Positions 8,097-16,944 of a stretch of 64,000 nt of DNA are shown here, in pieces. The number at the start of each line of letters is the position of its first letter. Within the stretch, counting starts at the first letter, position 1. This DNA is from Aurantimonas sp. HBX-1 (GTDB lineage: Bacteria; Pseudomonadota; Alphaproteobacteria; Rhizobiales; Rhizobiaceae): NCBI RefSeq assembly GCF_021391535.1, contig NZ_CP090066.1, positions 2,865,501-2,929,500 of the forward strand. The letters are read 5' to 3'. The position numbers were made by a program, and so were the translations under genes. The notes below the pieces were generated by a model. That model ran no database searches and was not told the origin of the DNA. It worked only from the letters and a program-made list of their open reading frames with translations.

Positions 8097-10156
8097 AGGC
8101 GGGATCCGCGGGTCAGGACAAGCCCTACGGCTTTGCCGAGTGGTTCCGCCCCGGCGAGCACGAGCGCACGCTGAGCGCGCTGGACGCGATGGAGCGCGCC
8201 GGCGCGCGCTTCCTGCGCACCCATCTCTCCTGGGCCGAGTATCATCAGCCGGAAGGGCCCGCCTGGTACGACTGGCTGATCCCGAAGATCGCGGAGCGTT
8301 TCGAGCTTCTGCCCTGCGTCCACTACACGCCGCCGTCCCTGTCGCGCACCGGCACGTCCGCGGGCGCCCCCTTCCGCCTCTTGGACTATGCCGACTTCAT
8401 CGACCACGTCCTGACGCGATACGGCGCGCATTTCACCGCCGTCGAGCTGTGGAACGAGCCGAACAACCTCCTCGACTGGGACTGGCGCGAGGACACCGAC
8501 TGGGCCCTATTCTGCGAGATGGTCGGCGCCGCCGCGCACTGGGCGCAGGAACGCGGCTACAAGACCGTGCTCGGCGGCCTCAGCCCCTTCGATGCCAACT
8601 GGCTGCACCTGATGGGCGAGCGCGGCCTCTTGGCGAAGATGGACGTCGTGGGCCTGCACGGCTTTCCGGGCACCTGGGACAGCGAGAACAGCACCTGGAA
8701 CGGCTGGGACGACCTGATCGGCCAGACGCGTTCCGTTCTCGACCGGTACGCTCCGGCCGCCGAAATCTGGATCACTGAAGCCGGCTACGCCACCTGGCGG
8801 CACGACGGAGCGACGCAGGCGGAGAGTTTCCTCCAGGCGCTGGGCGCCCCGGCGGAACGTCTTTACTGGTATGGCTGGCAGGACATCCAGCGCGACGTCG
8901 CGGTGCAGGAAGGCCTGCGCTTCGACGACCGGCATTATCACATGGGCGTCGTCGACGCGGCGGGCCGGCCCAAGCTCCTGGGGCGCCTCCTCTCGCAGGG
9001 CGGGGTTCCGGCCGTACGCGAGACGATGGCGCTCGCCGCCCCGCATCTGCGGCAGGGGGCCGCGCCGATCGTGGTCACTGGCGGCGCGGGGTTCATCGGC
9101 TGCAACATCGCCGAGAGCTTCCTTGCCGAAGGCCGCGACGTCGTCGTCATCGACAATCTCAGCCGGCCCGGCGTCGAGCGCAATCTGGCGTGGCTGAGGG
9201 ATCGCCATGGCCCGCTCGTGCACTGGCAGCCCCACGACATGCGTGACGAGCAGCGCCTCATCGACGTCGTCCAGGACGCCGCCGCGGTGTTCCATCTGGC
9301 TGCCCAGGTCGCGGTCACCACCAGCCTCGAACAGCCGATGGCGGATTTCGAGGTGAACGCGCGCGGCACGCTGAACGTGCTGGAAGCCGTCCGGCGCTCG
9401 GGGCGCAAGACCCCGGTGATCTTCGCGTCGACCAACAAGGTCTACGGCAATCTTGCCGATCTCGCGATGAAGGAGGAGGCCGATCGCTACGCGCCGGCCG
9501 ACAACGACATCGCCGCTCACGGCGTGAGCGAGGCGAGACGGCTGGACTTCTGCACGCCCTATGGCTGCTCGAAGGGCGTCGCGGACCAGTACGTGCTGGA
9601 CTACGCGAAATCCTACGGCCTTCCGACCGCGGTGCTGCGGATGAGCTGCATCTACGGTCCCCGCCAGTTCGGCACCGAAGACCAGGGGTGGGTCGCCCAT
9701 TTCCTGATCCGGGCGCTGCGCGACGAGGGGCTGACCATCTATGGCGACGGCAAGCAGGTGCGTGACATCTTGCACGTGGCCGATGCCGTGGCCGCCTACC
9801 GGGCGCTGCTGGCGAACATCGACACGGTGCAGGGCCGCGCCTTCAATCTCGGCGGCGGCCCCGACAATGCGGTCAGCCTCAGGACCGTCCTCGCGGTGAT
9901 CTCGGACCTCGTCGGAGGCGATCTGGCCATCCGCTACAGCGACACGCGCCAGGGCGACCAGACATACTTCGTCGCCGACACGAGGCAATTGACCGAGACA
10001 GTGGGCTGGCGGGCGAAGATCGGCTGGCAGGAAGGTCTGCGCGATCTGCATGCCTGGCTGAGCAGCCCGGAAGGCCCGCTGGAAGATGACCGGCTGGCAT
10101 CCCTGCGGGCGGCGCCGGTCCTGCTTGCCCAGGACCGGCGGAGGCTGTCGGCGTGA
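8093..10156 (+). CDS. Fusion: clan GH-A glycoside hydrolase-like domain + CDP-paratose 2-epimerase-like domain
   Basis: Two enzymes lie in one 687-residue chain. Residues ~10-310 look like a (beta/alpha)8 glycosidase: WNEPNN with acid/base candidate Glu122 and WITEAGYAT with nucleophile candidate Glu229, as in GH39/GH5-type families. Residues ~325-660 form an SDR domain with TGGAGFIG, an ASTNKVYG strand and Tyr490/Lys494 in YGCSK. The stretch MSCIYGPRQFGTEDQGWV is characteristic of CDP-paratose/tyvelose 2-epimerases. There is no signal peptide, so the hydrolase domain is cytoplasmic. The reading frame is continuous and overlaps both neighbours by four bases. Confidence 0.85.
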   Translation: MKAGSAGQDKPYGFAEWFRPGEHERTLSALDAMERAGARFLRTHLSWAEYHQPEGPAWYDWLIPKIAERFELLPCVHYTPPSLSRTGTSAGAPFRLLDYADFIDHVLTRYGAHFTAVELWNEPNNLLDWDWREDTDWALFCEMVGAAAHWAQERGYKTVLGGLSPFDANWLHLMGERGLLAKMDVVGLHGFPGTWDSENSTWNGWDDLIGQTRSVLDRYAPAAEIWITEAGYATWRHDGATQAESFLQALGAPAERLYWYGWQDIQRDVAVQEGLRFDDRHYHMGVVDAAGRPKLLGRLLSQGGVPAVRETMALAAPHLRQGAAPIVVTGGAGFIGCNIAESFLAEGRDVVVIDNLSRPGVERNLAWLRDRHGPLVHWQPHDMRDEQRLIDVVQDAAAVFHLAAQVAVTTSLEQPMADFEVNARGTLNVLEAVRRSGRKTPVIFASTNKVYGNLADLAMKEEADRYAPADNDIAAHGVSEARRLDFCTPYGCSKGVADQYVLDYAKSYGLPTAVLRMSCIYGPRQFGTEDQGWVAHFLIRALRDEGLTIYGDGKQVRDILHVADAVAAYRALLANIDTVQGRAFNLGGGPDNAVSLRTVLAVISDLVGGDLAIRYSDTRQGDQTYFVADTRQLTETVGWRAKIGWQEGLRDLHAWLSSPEGPLEDDRLASLRAAPVLLAQDRRRLSA

Positions 10157-11274
10157 GCCGCGCTCAGCCGCGCCATGTGCTGATGACGACCGATGCCGTC
10201 GGCGGCGTCTGGCGCTATTCGGTCGATCTGGCCGCAGCCCTGAACGCTGTCGGGACACGCGTGCTTCTCGTGAACATCGGCCCCCGGCCGTCCGAGTCCC
10301 AGCAGCACGAGGTCGCCGCGCTGGAGCGGACGCGGCTGATGGTTCTCGACGAGAAGCTGGACTGGATCGCGGCGGGGCCGGAGGAGCTCGCCGCGATCCC
10401 CGGACGCCTCGGCCAGCTGGCCGACGCGGAGGGCGTTGACCTTCTGCACCTGAACCTGCCCAGCCAGGCCGCCGGACTGCAGACCAGCCTTCCGGTCGTC
10501 GCCGTATCGCATTCCTGCGTCGCCACCTGGTGGGATGCCATGCGAGGCGGCGCGCTTCCGCCGGAGTGGCGGTGGCTGTTCGACATGAACCGCGAGGGAC
10601 TGCAGCGGGCTGATGGCGTACTCGCGCCGACGCAGGCGCATGCCGATGCCTTGAAGCGCGTCTACGGCACCGCGGGGAAGCTGGCGATCGTCCCCAACGC
10701 CGTCGAGAGCACGACCTGGCAGAAGCAGGAAGCGCGGGAGCCCTTCGTGCTCGCGGCGGCGCGCTGGTGGGACGAGGGCAAGAACGCCGCCCTGCTCGAC
10801 CATCTGGGCGAGCGCGCCGCCTGGCCGGTCCGCGCCGCCGGCTCCTGCCACGGCGGCAACGGCCAGAGCTTCGCCTTCCGCCACGTGGAGGAGCTAGGCT
10901 CCCTGCCGAGCGCCGGGATACGGCGATTGATGGCCCGCGCCGCGATCTTCGTCTCCCCCTCGCTCTACGAGCCGTTCGGGCTTGCGGCGCTGGAGGCGGC
11001 GGAGACCGGGGCGGCATTGGTGATGGCCGACATCCCGACCTATCGCGAGATCTGGCAGGACGCCGCGCTCTTCGCCGATCCCCGCGATCCCTCTGCCTTC
11101 GCCGACGCCGTGAATGCGCTGATTGCCGACCCGGAGCGGCGCGATGCGCTCGGCCGCGCGGCCCATGTCCGCGCGGGGCAGTTCACCCCGAAGCGGCAGA
11201 TGCAGGCGCTGCAGGCGGCCTATGGCCGCCTCGCCCCGGCACGGGCCGCCGCCGAACCCTTGCATGCGAGCTGA
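10153..11274 (+). CDS. Glycosyltransferase family 4 (GT-B fold)
   Basis: This 373-residue protein begins MTTDAVGGVWRYS-like, the typical acceptor-domain loop of GT4 enzymes. In the C-terminal half it has LYEPFGLAALEAAETGAALV, with the E-x7-E donor-binding motif. It should transfer a hexose or pentose from a nucleotide sugar in the cytoplasm. The GTG start at 10153 overlaps the preceding stop (GTGA). The next gene follows after four bases. It is the only classical GT4 in the cluster; the three that follow are of the CgeB type. Confidence 0.88.
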   Translation: MSRAQPRHVLMTTDAVGGVWRYSVDLAAALNAVGTRVLLVNIGPRPSESQQHEVAALERTRLMVLDEKLDWIAAGPEELAAIPGRLGQLADAEGVDLLHLNLPSQAAGLQTSLPVVAVSHSCVATWWDAMRGGALPPEWRWLFDMNREGLQRADGVLAPTQAHADALKRVYGTAGKLAIVPNAVESTTWQKQEAREPFVLAAARWWDEGKNAALLDHLGERAAWPVRAAGSCHGGNGQSFAFRHVEELGSLPSAGIRRLMARAAIFVSPSLYEPFGLAALEAAETGAALVMADIPTYREIWQDAALFADPRDPSAFADAVNALIADPERRDALGRAAHVRAGQFTPKRQMQALQAAYGRLAPARAAAEPLHAS

Positions 11275-11278
11275 ACCG

Positions 11279-12394
11279 ATGCGTTTCGTCTTCTACACCC
11301 ACTCTCTTGTCTCGGACTGGAACCACGGCAACGCCCATTTCCTGCGTGGCATCATGCGCGAACTGGTGGCGCGGGGGCACGACGCCGTGGCGCTCGAGCC
11401 GGAGGACAGCTGGAGCCGCACCAATCTCGCCGAGCAGCAGGGGGAAGCCAACGTGGAGCGCTTCGGGCGCGACTTTCCCGAGCTCGCCAGCCGGATCTAC
11501 GGCGAGGACTTCGACCATGCGGCGGCGCTCGCCGAGGCCGACGTCGTGGTGGTGCACGAATGGACCGACCCGGCGCTCGTCGCCGAGATCGGGCGCCTGC
11601 GCCGCGACGGCGGCCGTTTCACGCTGCTCTTCCACGACACGCATCACCGGGCGGTTTCCGATCACCGCGCCATCGCCGGCATGGCGCTGGAGGATTACGA
11701 CGCCGTGCTGGCCTTCGGCGAGACGCTGCGCCGCCGCTACGAAGCCGACGGCTGGGGCCGCCGCGTCTTCACCTGGCACGAGGCGGCGGACGATCGCCTG
11801 TTCAGGCCGATCCCGGCGGAGCCGACGGGCGATCTGGTCTGGATCGGCAACTGGGGCGACGGCGAGCGGACGAAGGAGATCGGCGAGTTCCTGATCGAGC
11901 CGGCGCGCAGGCTCGGCCTGTCGGGCGTCGTCCACGGGGTGCGCTATCCCGCCGAAGGCGTCGAGGCGCTGGGGGATGCCGGGCTCGACTATCGCGGCTG
12001 GATCGCCAACGCCGAGGTTCCGGCGGCCTTCTCCCGGCATCGCTTCACCATGCACATTCCGCGCCGGCCCTATGTCGAGGCGCTGCCCGGCATCCCGACG
12101 ATCCGCGTGTTCGAGGCGCTGGCCTGCGGGATTCCGCTGATCTCGGCGCCATGGCGCGACGAGGAGAACCTCTTCTGCACCGGCAGCGACTATCTGGTGG
12201 CCGCGGACGGTGCCGAGATGACGTCGCGGATCCGCGACGTGCTGAACGATCCCGACCTCGCCGCCGCGCTCGCCGCCTCGGGCCTCGAGACCATCCGGGC
12301 GCGGCATACGTGCCGGCACCGCGTGGACGAACTTTTCACGATCCTGTCCGGCCTCGACGGGACGAAAGACATCGCAAGGGAGGCCGCGCAGTGA
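11279..12394 (+). CDS. CgeB-like glycosyltransferase (first of three)
   Basis: This 371-residue GT-B protein starts MRFVFYTHSLVSDWNHGNAHF and has the CgeB-type C-terminal segment IRVFEALACGIPLISAPW near residue 280. CgeB-family proteins are glycosyltransferases best known from Bacillus spore-crust glycosylation. The ATG at 11279 is chosen; an ATG 15 bases earlier (11264) is possible. It overlaps the GTG of the next gene. Compared with the next two genes it shares the same N-terminal layout (S-x-x-x-W-N/G-x-G-x-A/H), suggesting tandem duplication and divergence. Confidence 0.8.
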   Translation: MRFVFYTHSLVSDWNHGNAHFLRGIMRELVARGHDAVALEPEDSWSRTNLAEQQGEANVERFGRDFPELASRIYGEDFDHAAALAEADVVVVHEWTDPALVAEIGRLRRDGGRFTLLFHDTHHRAVSDHRAIAGMALEDYDAVLAFGETLRRRYEADGWGRRVFTWHEAADDRLFRPIPAEPTGDLVWIGNWGDGERTKEIGEFLIEPARRLGLSGVVHGVRYPAEGVEALGDAGLDYRGWIANAEVPAAFSRHRFTMHIPRRPYVEALPGIPTIRVFEALACGIPLISAPWRDEENLFCTGSDYLVAADGAEMTSRIRDVLNDPDLAAALAASGLETIRARHTCRHRVDELFTILSGLDGTKDIAREAAQ

Positions 12395-13485
12395 AGATCG
12401 CGTTCTACGGTTCCAGCATTCTCTCCTCCTACTGGAACGGCGCCGCCACCTATTACCGGGGGCTGCTACGGGCCCTGGCCTCGCACGGCCACGACATCAC
12501 CTTCTACGAGCCTGACGCCTATGGCCGGCAGGAGAACCGCGACATCGATCCGCCGGACTGGTGCAGGGTCGTGGTCTATCAGGCGACGCCCGAAGCAGCG
12601 GGGGCCGCGGCCGCCGAAGCCGCGGGCGCCGACGTGGTGGTGAAGGCGAGCGGCGTCGGCTACGAGGACGACTGGCTGCTGGGCGCGGTTCTCGACGCGG
12701 CGCAGCCGCGGGCGGTGAAGATCTTCTGGGACGTCGACGCCCCGGCGACGCTGGCGGAACTCAACGCCGATCCCGACCATCCCACCCGCGCGGCCCTCGC
12801 CCGGCTGGACGCGGTGCTGACCTATGGCGGCGGGGACCCGGTGGTGGACGCCTACCGCCGTCTCGGCGCAGCCGAATGCGTCCCGATCTACAACGCGCTC
12901 GATCCCTCGACCCACCATCCCGTCGCGCCGAACGACCGCTTCGCGGCGGCGCTCGGCTTCCTCGGCAATCGCCTGCCCGACCGCGAGGCCCGCGTCGAAG
13001 AGTTCTTCCTGGAGCCGGCGATGCGGCTGCCGGAGGCGACGTTCCTGCTCGGCGGGTCGGGATGGGGCGACCGGGCCCTGCCCGCCAACGTGCGCCATAT
13101 CGGCCATGTGGGAACGCGCGACCACAATGCCTTCAACGTCACGCCGAAGGCGGTCCTCAACATCAACCGCACCTCCATGGCCGAGACCGGGTTTTCGCCG
13201 CCGACGCGCGTCTTCGAGGCGGCCGGCGCAGGGGCCTGCCTGATCACCGACGAGTGGCCCGGCATCGACCAATTCCTGAAGCCGGGCGAGGAAGTGCTGG
13301 TCGCCCGGGACGGGCGTGACGTGGTCGATCTGATGGCGGGGCTGGGCGACGAGCGGGCGGCACGCATCGGCCAGGCGGCGCTCGCCCGCGTGCTCAAGGA
13401 CCACACCTATGAACAGCGCGCGGTGCTCGTGGACGCGCTGCTGCACCGTCATGCGGCGGGCCTCCGCGAGAGGGCGCGGGCATGA
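12391..13485 (+). CDS. CgeB-like glycosyltransferase (second of three)
   Basis: The protein has 364 residues. The GTG start at 12391 lies after AAGGGAGG and overlaps the previous stop. The N-terminus is MKIAFYGSSILSSYWNGAAT; the donor side has TRVFEAAGAGACLITDEWPG and a following GEEVLVA. An IFWDVDAPAT segment in the middle has a counterpart (FYDIDTPLT) in the next gene, so these two are the closest pair. It probably adds one sugar of the cluster's glycan. The acceptor is unknown. Confidence 0.8.
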   Translation: MKIAFYGSSILSSYWNGAATYYRGLLRALASHGHDITFYEPDAYGRQENRDIDPPDWCRVVVYQATPEAAGAAAAEAAGADVVVKASGVGYEDDWLLGAVLDAAQPRAVKIFWDVDAPATLAELNADPDHPTRAALARLDAVLTYGGGDPVVDAYRRLGAAECVPIYNALDPSTHHPVAPNDRFAAALGFLGNRLPDREARVEEFFLEPAMRLPEATFLLGGSGWGDRALPANVRHIGHVGTRDHNAFNVTPKAVLNINRTSMAETGFSPPTRVFEAAGAGACLITDEWPGIDQFLKPGEEVLVARDGRDVVDLMAGLGDERAARIGQAALARVLKDHTYEQRAVLVDALLHRHAAGLRERARA

Positions 13486-14588
13486 GGCCGCCCTTCGACA
13501 TCGTCGTGGTCGGCCTGACCCTCTCCTCTTCCTGGGGCAACGGCCACGCCACCACCTTCCGCTCGCTCTTGAAGGGCCTCGACGCGCTCGGGATCCGCAT
13601 TCTCTTCCTGGAGCGGGACAAGCCCTGGTATGCGGCTCACCGCGATCTGCCGGATCCTGACTTCTGCACGCTGGAATTCTACGACGAGGTCGAGGAACTC
13701 GCGGACCGTTACGGCGACGACCTCGCCGGCGCCGGGGCGGTGCTGGTCGGCTCCTACGTCCCCGACGGCAAGGCGGTCATCGACAGCCTGTTCCGGATAG
13801 CGCCCGGCCGCGTCAGCTTCTACGACATCGACACGCCGTTGACGCTCGCCAGGCTGGAACGGGGCGACGAGGAATATCTGGCGGCCGCGCAGATCCCCGG
13901 CTTTCATACCTATTTCTCCTTCACCGGCGGGCCTACCCTGTCGCGGCTGGAAAACCGGTTCGGCGCCGCCCGCGCGGTCGCCCTCTACTGCTCGGTGGAG
14001 CCGGAGCGCTACCGCCACACCGGTGCGGCGGCGTCCTGGGACCTCGGCTATCTCGGCACCTACAGCCCCGACCGCCAGCCGACCCTGGAACGGCTGCTGA
14101 TCGAGCCGGCGCGCCGCCTTCCGCACAAGCGCTTCGTCGTCGCCGGCCCGCAGTACCCGTCCGACATCGCGTGGCCGGGCAATGTCGACCGCATCGATCA
14201 TCTGCCCCCCGCGGAGCATGCCGACTTCTATTCACGACAGCGATTCACGCTGAACGTCACGCGGGCCGACATGATCGCCGCGGGCTGGTCGCCGAGCGTG
14301 CGCCTCTTCGAGGCGGCGGCGGTCGGAACGCCGATCGTCAGCGACGACTGGCAGGGCCTTAGCGAACTTCTTCCGGACGGCAAGGCGATCGTGATCGCCC
14401 ACGGGCCCGAGGACGTGGTCGCCCTTCTGGCGGACGCGGACGAAAAGCGCACCCGCGAAATGGCACAGGCGGCGCGGAAGATCGTTCTGGAGAAGCATAC
14501 GGGGATCGCGCGGGCGACGGAGCTGCTCGCCGCCCTCGACGGACTGGCGGTCGCCTCGCGATCCACGGCGCGAGCGGGCGCGGCATGA
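13482..14588 (+). CDS. CgeB-like glycosyltransferase (third of three)
   Basis: The 368-residue protein has the same build as its neighbour: VVVGLTLSSSWGNGHATT at the N-terminus, SFYDIDTPLTLARL in the middle, and VRLFEAAAVGTPIVSDDWQG in the donor domain. It begins inside the last codons of the previous gene (ATGA) and ends in the same kind of overlap with the UXS-like gene. The strict coupling suggests that the three transferases and the decarboxylase are needed in matched amounts. Confidence 0.8.
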   Translation: MRPPFDIVVVGLTLSSSWGNGHATTFRSLLKGLDALGIRILFLERDKPWYAAHRDLPDPDFCTLEFYDEVEELADRYGDDLAGAGAVLVGSYVPDGKAVIDSLFRIAPGRVSFYDIDTPLTLARLERGDEEYLAAAQIPGFHTYFSFTGGPTLSRLENRFGAARAVALYCSVEPERYRHTGAAASWDLGYLGTYSPDRQPTLERLLIEPARRLPHKRFVVAGPQYPSDIAWPGNVDRIDHLPPAEHADFYSRQRFTLNVTRADMIAAGWSPSVRLFEAAAVGTPIVSDDWQGLSELLPDGKAIVIAHGPEDVVALLADADEKRTREMAQAARKIVLEKHTGIARATELLAALDGLAVASRSTARAGAA

Positions 14589-15700
14589 CGGAGGTGGAAT
14601 TGGACAGCACAAGCGCGCCGTTACGGCAGGCAGAACCGGAACCGCAGGGCATCGAGCAGAGCCGCCGATCCCCGCGAAGCGAAGCGAAGCGCGTTCTCGT
14701 CACCGGCGGCGCCGGTTTCCTCGGCTCGCATCTGTGCGAAGCGTTGCTCCGCCGCGGCCACCGCGTCACCTGTGTCGACAACCTGCAGACGGGTTCGACC
14801 GCGAACCTTTCGCGCTTCGGCGCCAGCAATCGCTTCACCTTCATCGAACGCGACATCTGCGAAGCGCTGCCGACGTCGCTGGAGGTGGACGAGATCTACA
14901 ACCTGGCCTGCGCCGCCTCCCCGCCGCGCTACCAGGCAGACCCCGTGCATACGATGCTGACATGCGTCGTCGGCACGAACAACATCCTGGAGCTGGCCGA
15001 ACGCTGCGGCGCGCGGCTCCTCCACGCATCCACCAGCGAGGTCTATGGCGACCCGCTGCAGCACCCGCAGACCGAGGCCTACTGGGGAAACGTCAACCCG
15101 ACCGGCCCGCGCGCCTGCTACGACGAGGGCAAGCGTGCCGCCGAGACCCTGACCTTCGACTATCTGCGTGCCGGGCGCGTGGACGCCCGCGTGGTGCGGA
15201 TCTTCAACACCTATGGGCCGCGCATGCAGCCGGACGACGGGCGCATCGTCTCCAATCTCATCTGCCAGGCCCTGGCCGGGGACGCGCTGACGCTCTACGG
15301 GACCGGCGAGCAGACGCGCTCCTTCTGCTACGTGACGGACCTCATCGCCGGCATCGTCGCGCTGATGGAGGTGGAGCCCAATCCGGAGCAGCCGGTCAAT
15401 CTGGGCAATCCGGGCGAGTTCACCATCAGGGAACTGGCGGACCAGGTCATCCGGCTCACCGGGTCGCGATCACCGATCGTGCATCTCCCCCTGCCGCAGG
15501 ACGATCCCCAGCGGCGCCGGCCGGACATCACGCTGGCACAGTCACTGCTGGGCTGGGAACCGAAGGTCACCCTCGTCGAGGGACTGGAACCGACGATCGC
15601 GTGGTTCGCCGACGCCGAGAACCGCGACGACCAGGGATGGACGGGCAGCCGCCCGAGCAGCCGGGCTGCCTATTCCTTCGCAGAGACGAATCTCTCGTAA
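14585..15700 (+). CDS. UDP-glucuronate decarboxylase (UDP-xylose synthase-like)
   Basis: This SDR enzyme (371 residues) should convert UDP-glucuronate to UDP-xylose. It has TGGAGFLGSHLCEAL, the substrate loop ACAASPPRYQADP, and the hallmark stretch YWGNVNPTGPRACYDEGKR containing Tyr179 and Lys183, and also RIFNTYGPRM. These features match UXS and separate it from the two epimerases in the cluster. An N-terminal extension of ~35 polar residues precedes the Rossmann motif. With the dehydrogenase at 5420 it forms the two-step route UDP-Glc to UDP-GlcA to UDP-Xyl, so xylose is the predicted building block. Confidence 0.9.
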   Translation: MTEVELDSTSAPLRQAEPEPQGIEQSRRSPRSEAKRVLVTGGAGFLGSHLCEALLRRGHRVTCVDNLQTGSTANLSRFGASNRFTFIERDICEALPTSLEVDEIYNLACAASPPRYQADPVHTMLTCVVGTNNILELAERCGARLLHASTSEVYGDPLQHPQTEAYWGNVNPTGPRACYDEGKRAAETLTFDYLRAGRVDARVVRIFNTYGPRMQPDDGRIVSNLICQALAGDALTLYGTGEQTRSFCYVTDLIAGIVALMEVEPNPEQPVNLGNPGEFTIRELADQVIRLTGSRSPIVHLPLPQDDPQRRRPDITLAQSLLGWEPKVTLVEGLEPTIAWFADAENRDDQGWTGSRPSSRAAYSFAETNLS

Positions 15701-15749
15701 GCGGCCGAAGCGGCGACGGCGCGCGAACGGGGTTCAGAAAGACATCGGC

Positions 15750-16523
15750 ATGAGCAGAAACATGGTGCAAGACAATTTCGAACGCCGGATCCAGGCGCTG
15801 GCTCCGTGGTTCCACAACATGGAACTGGCCGGCATCCAGACGGCGCCCGAGCACTTTCTCGGAGACTACCCGACCTTCAAGTGGAACGGTTTTCGCCACC
15901 TCGTTCCGGCGGACATGCGCGGACGCCGGGTTCTCGACATCGGCTGCAATGCCGGCTTCTATTCGCTCGAGATGAAGCGTCGCGGCGCGGATCTCGTGGT
16001 CGGCATCGACTCCGATCCCCGCTATCTGGCGCAGGCGCGGCTGGCATCGGAGATTGCCGGTCTCGACATCGAGTTCGAGGAATTGTCGGTCTACGACGTC
16101 GGTCAGCTCGGCCAGAAGTTCGATTTCGTCATCTTCATGGGGGTCCTCTATCACCTGCGGCATCCGCTGCTGGCGCTGGACCTCATCTACGAGCACGTGG
16201 CGGAGAGCGACCTTCTCTTCCAGTCGATGCTGCGTGGCACGCGGCATGTAAGCCCTGTCCAGGCAGACTACGAGTTCGAGGACACGGCCCCTTTCGAGGA
16301 CGACGGCTTCCCGCGGATGGCGTTCATCGAGCACAATTACGCAACTGATCCCACCAACTGGTGGGTGCCGAACCGGGCGGGCATGGAAGCGATGCTCCGC
16401 AGCGCCGGCTTCCGGATCGAGGCCGCCACCGATGACGAAGTCTATCTGTGCCGCCGCAGTCAGCGCCCTGTCATGGCCGATGCGCCGCCGCGCATCGCTG
16501 CCTCGTCCCCGACGACCGCGTAG
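15750..16523 (+). CDS. SAM-dependent methyltransferase of the glycan cluster
   Basis: This 257-residue class I methyltransferase has motif I VLDIGCNAGFYSLEM, an acidic strand end VVGIDSDPRY, and the post-motif MGVLYHLRHPLLAL. The N-terminal PWFHNMELAGIQT segment and the GLC-type architecture resemble CmoB-like and sugar O-methyltransferases. It lies 49 bases after the UXS-like gene and is the last member of the cluster, so O-methylation of a sugar or of the acceptor is the simplest role. The ATG at 15750 is preceded by AGAAAG; an in-frame ATG lies four codons later. Confidence 0.85.
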   Translation: MSRNMVQDNFERRIQALAPWFHNMELAGIQTAPEHFLGDYPTFKWNGFRHLVPADMRGRRVLDIGCNAGFYSLEMKRRGADLVVGIDSDPRYLAQARLASEIAGLDIEFEELSVYDVGQLGQKFDFVIFMGVLYHLRHPLLALDLIYEHVAESDLLFQSMLRGTRHVSPVQADYEFEDTAPFEDDGFPRMAFIEHNYATDPTNWWVPNRAGMEAMLRSAGFRIEAATDDEVYLCRRSQRPVMADAPPRIAASSPTTA

Positions 16524-16606
16524 TCCCGGCCATTGCTCGCGGTCGGGTTCCGGAAACGCCGCCGCAAGGCCGCTGCCGCTTGCCGGCGGACGCCGCATCG
16601 CCGTCG

Positions 16607-16747
16607 TCAGGTACCGACGACCGGTGCGTATTCGAAGCCGAAGATGCCGAACCAGTCGGTGATGAGACCGTAGAACAAAAGGGCCACCACGATGGCGCCG
16701 ACCGCGATCGACACGGCCACCATCCGGTCCTGGTTTGTAAGCTTCAT
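16607..16747 (-). CDS. Single-span small membrane protein (46 aa)
   Basis: The 46-residue product MKLTNQDRMVAVSIAVGAIV... has one transmembrane helix at about residues 9-29 and a short aromatic C-terminus (DWFGIFGFEY). AGGA lies before the ATG at 16747. A GGAAC-N16-GGTT element at 16811-16835 is a good general-stress promoter candidate for it. It is convergent with the glycan cluster and divergent from the nadE-pncC fusion. No family recognised. Confidence 0.55.
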   Translation of the reverse strand: MKLTNQDRMVAVSIAVGAIVVALLFYGLITDWFGIFGFEYAPVVGT

Positions 16748-16810
16748 GACGTTTTCCTGATTCTCGTGTTTCCCGGCCCATCCGTTCCTCGCGACGGGGG
16801 CTCCAGAGCC

Positions 16811-16835
16811 AACCGTCGAATCGTGCCCCTGTTCC
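16811..16835 (-). promoter_or_regulatory. EcfG-type general stress promoter candidate
   Basis: On the minus strand GGAAC (16835-16831) is followed after exactly 16 bases by GGTT (16814-16811), one mismatch from the consensus GGAAC-N16/17-CGTT. It would give a ~60-base leader for the 46-residue membrane protein. This is the best spaced of the four candidates in the window. Confidence 0.45.
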
Positions 16836-16944
16836 GATCTTTGTAGCGAACCACGCACTTCCGGGGCGGTCGGGGCCTGGCGCGGCCGGAACGGCGGGCT
16901 GGCGGCAGCGGTTTTGAGAGCGAGCCGATCCGGGGAGCCAGCCC

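Noticed and set aside
8507..11017. An 836-residue minus-strand frame opposite the fusion and GT4 genes
   Set aside because: It has no domain and is Arg/Pro-rich; the plus-strand genes have clear motifs.
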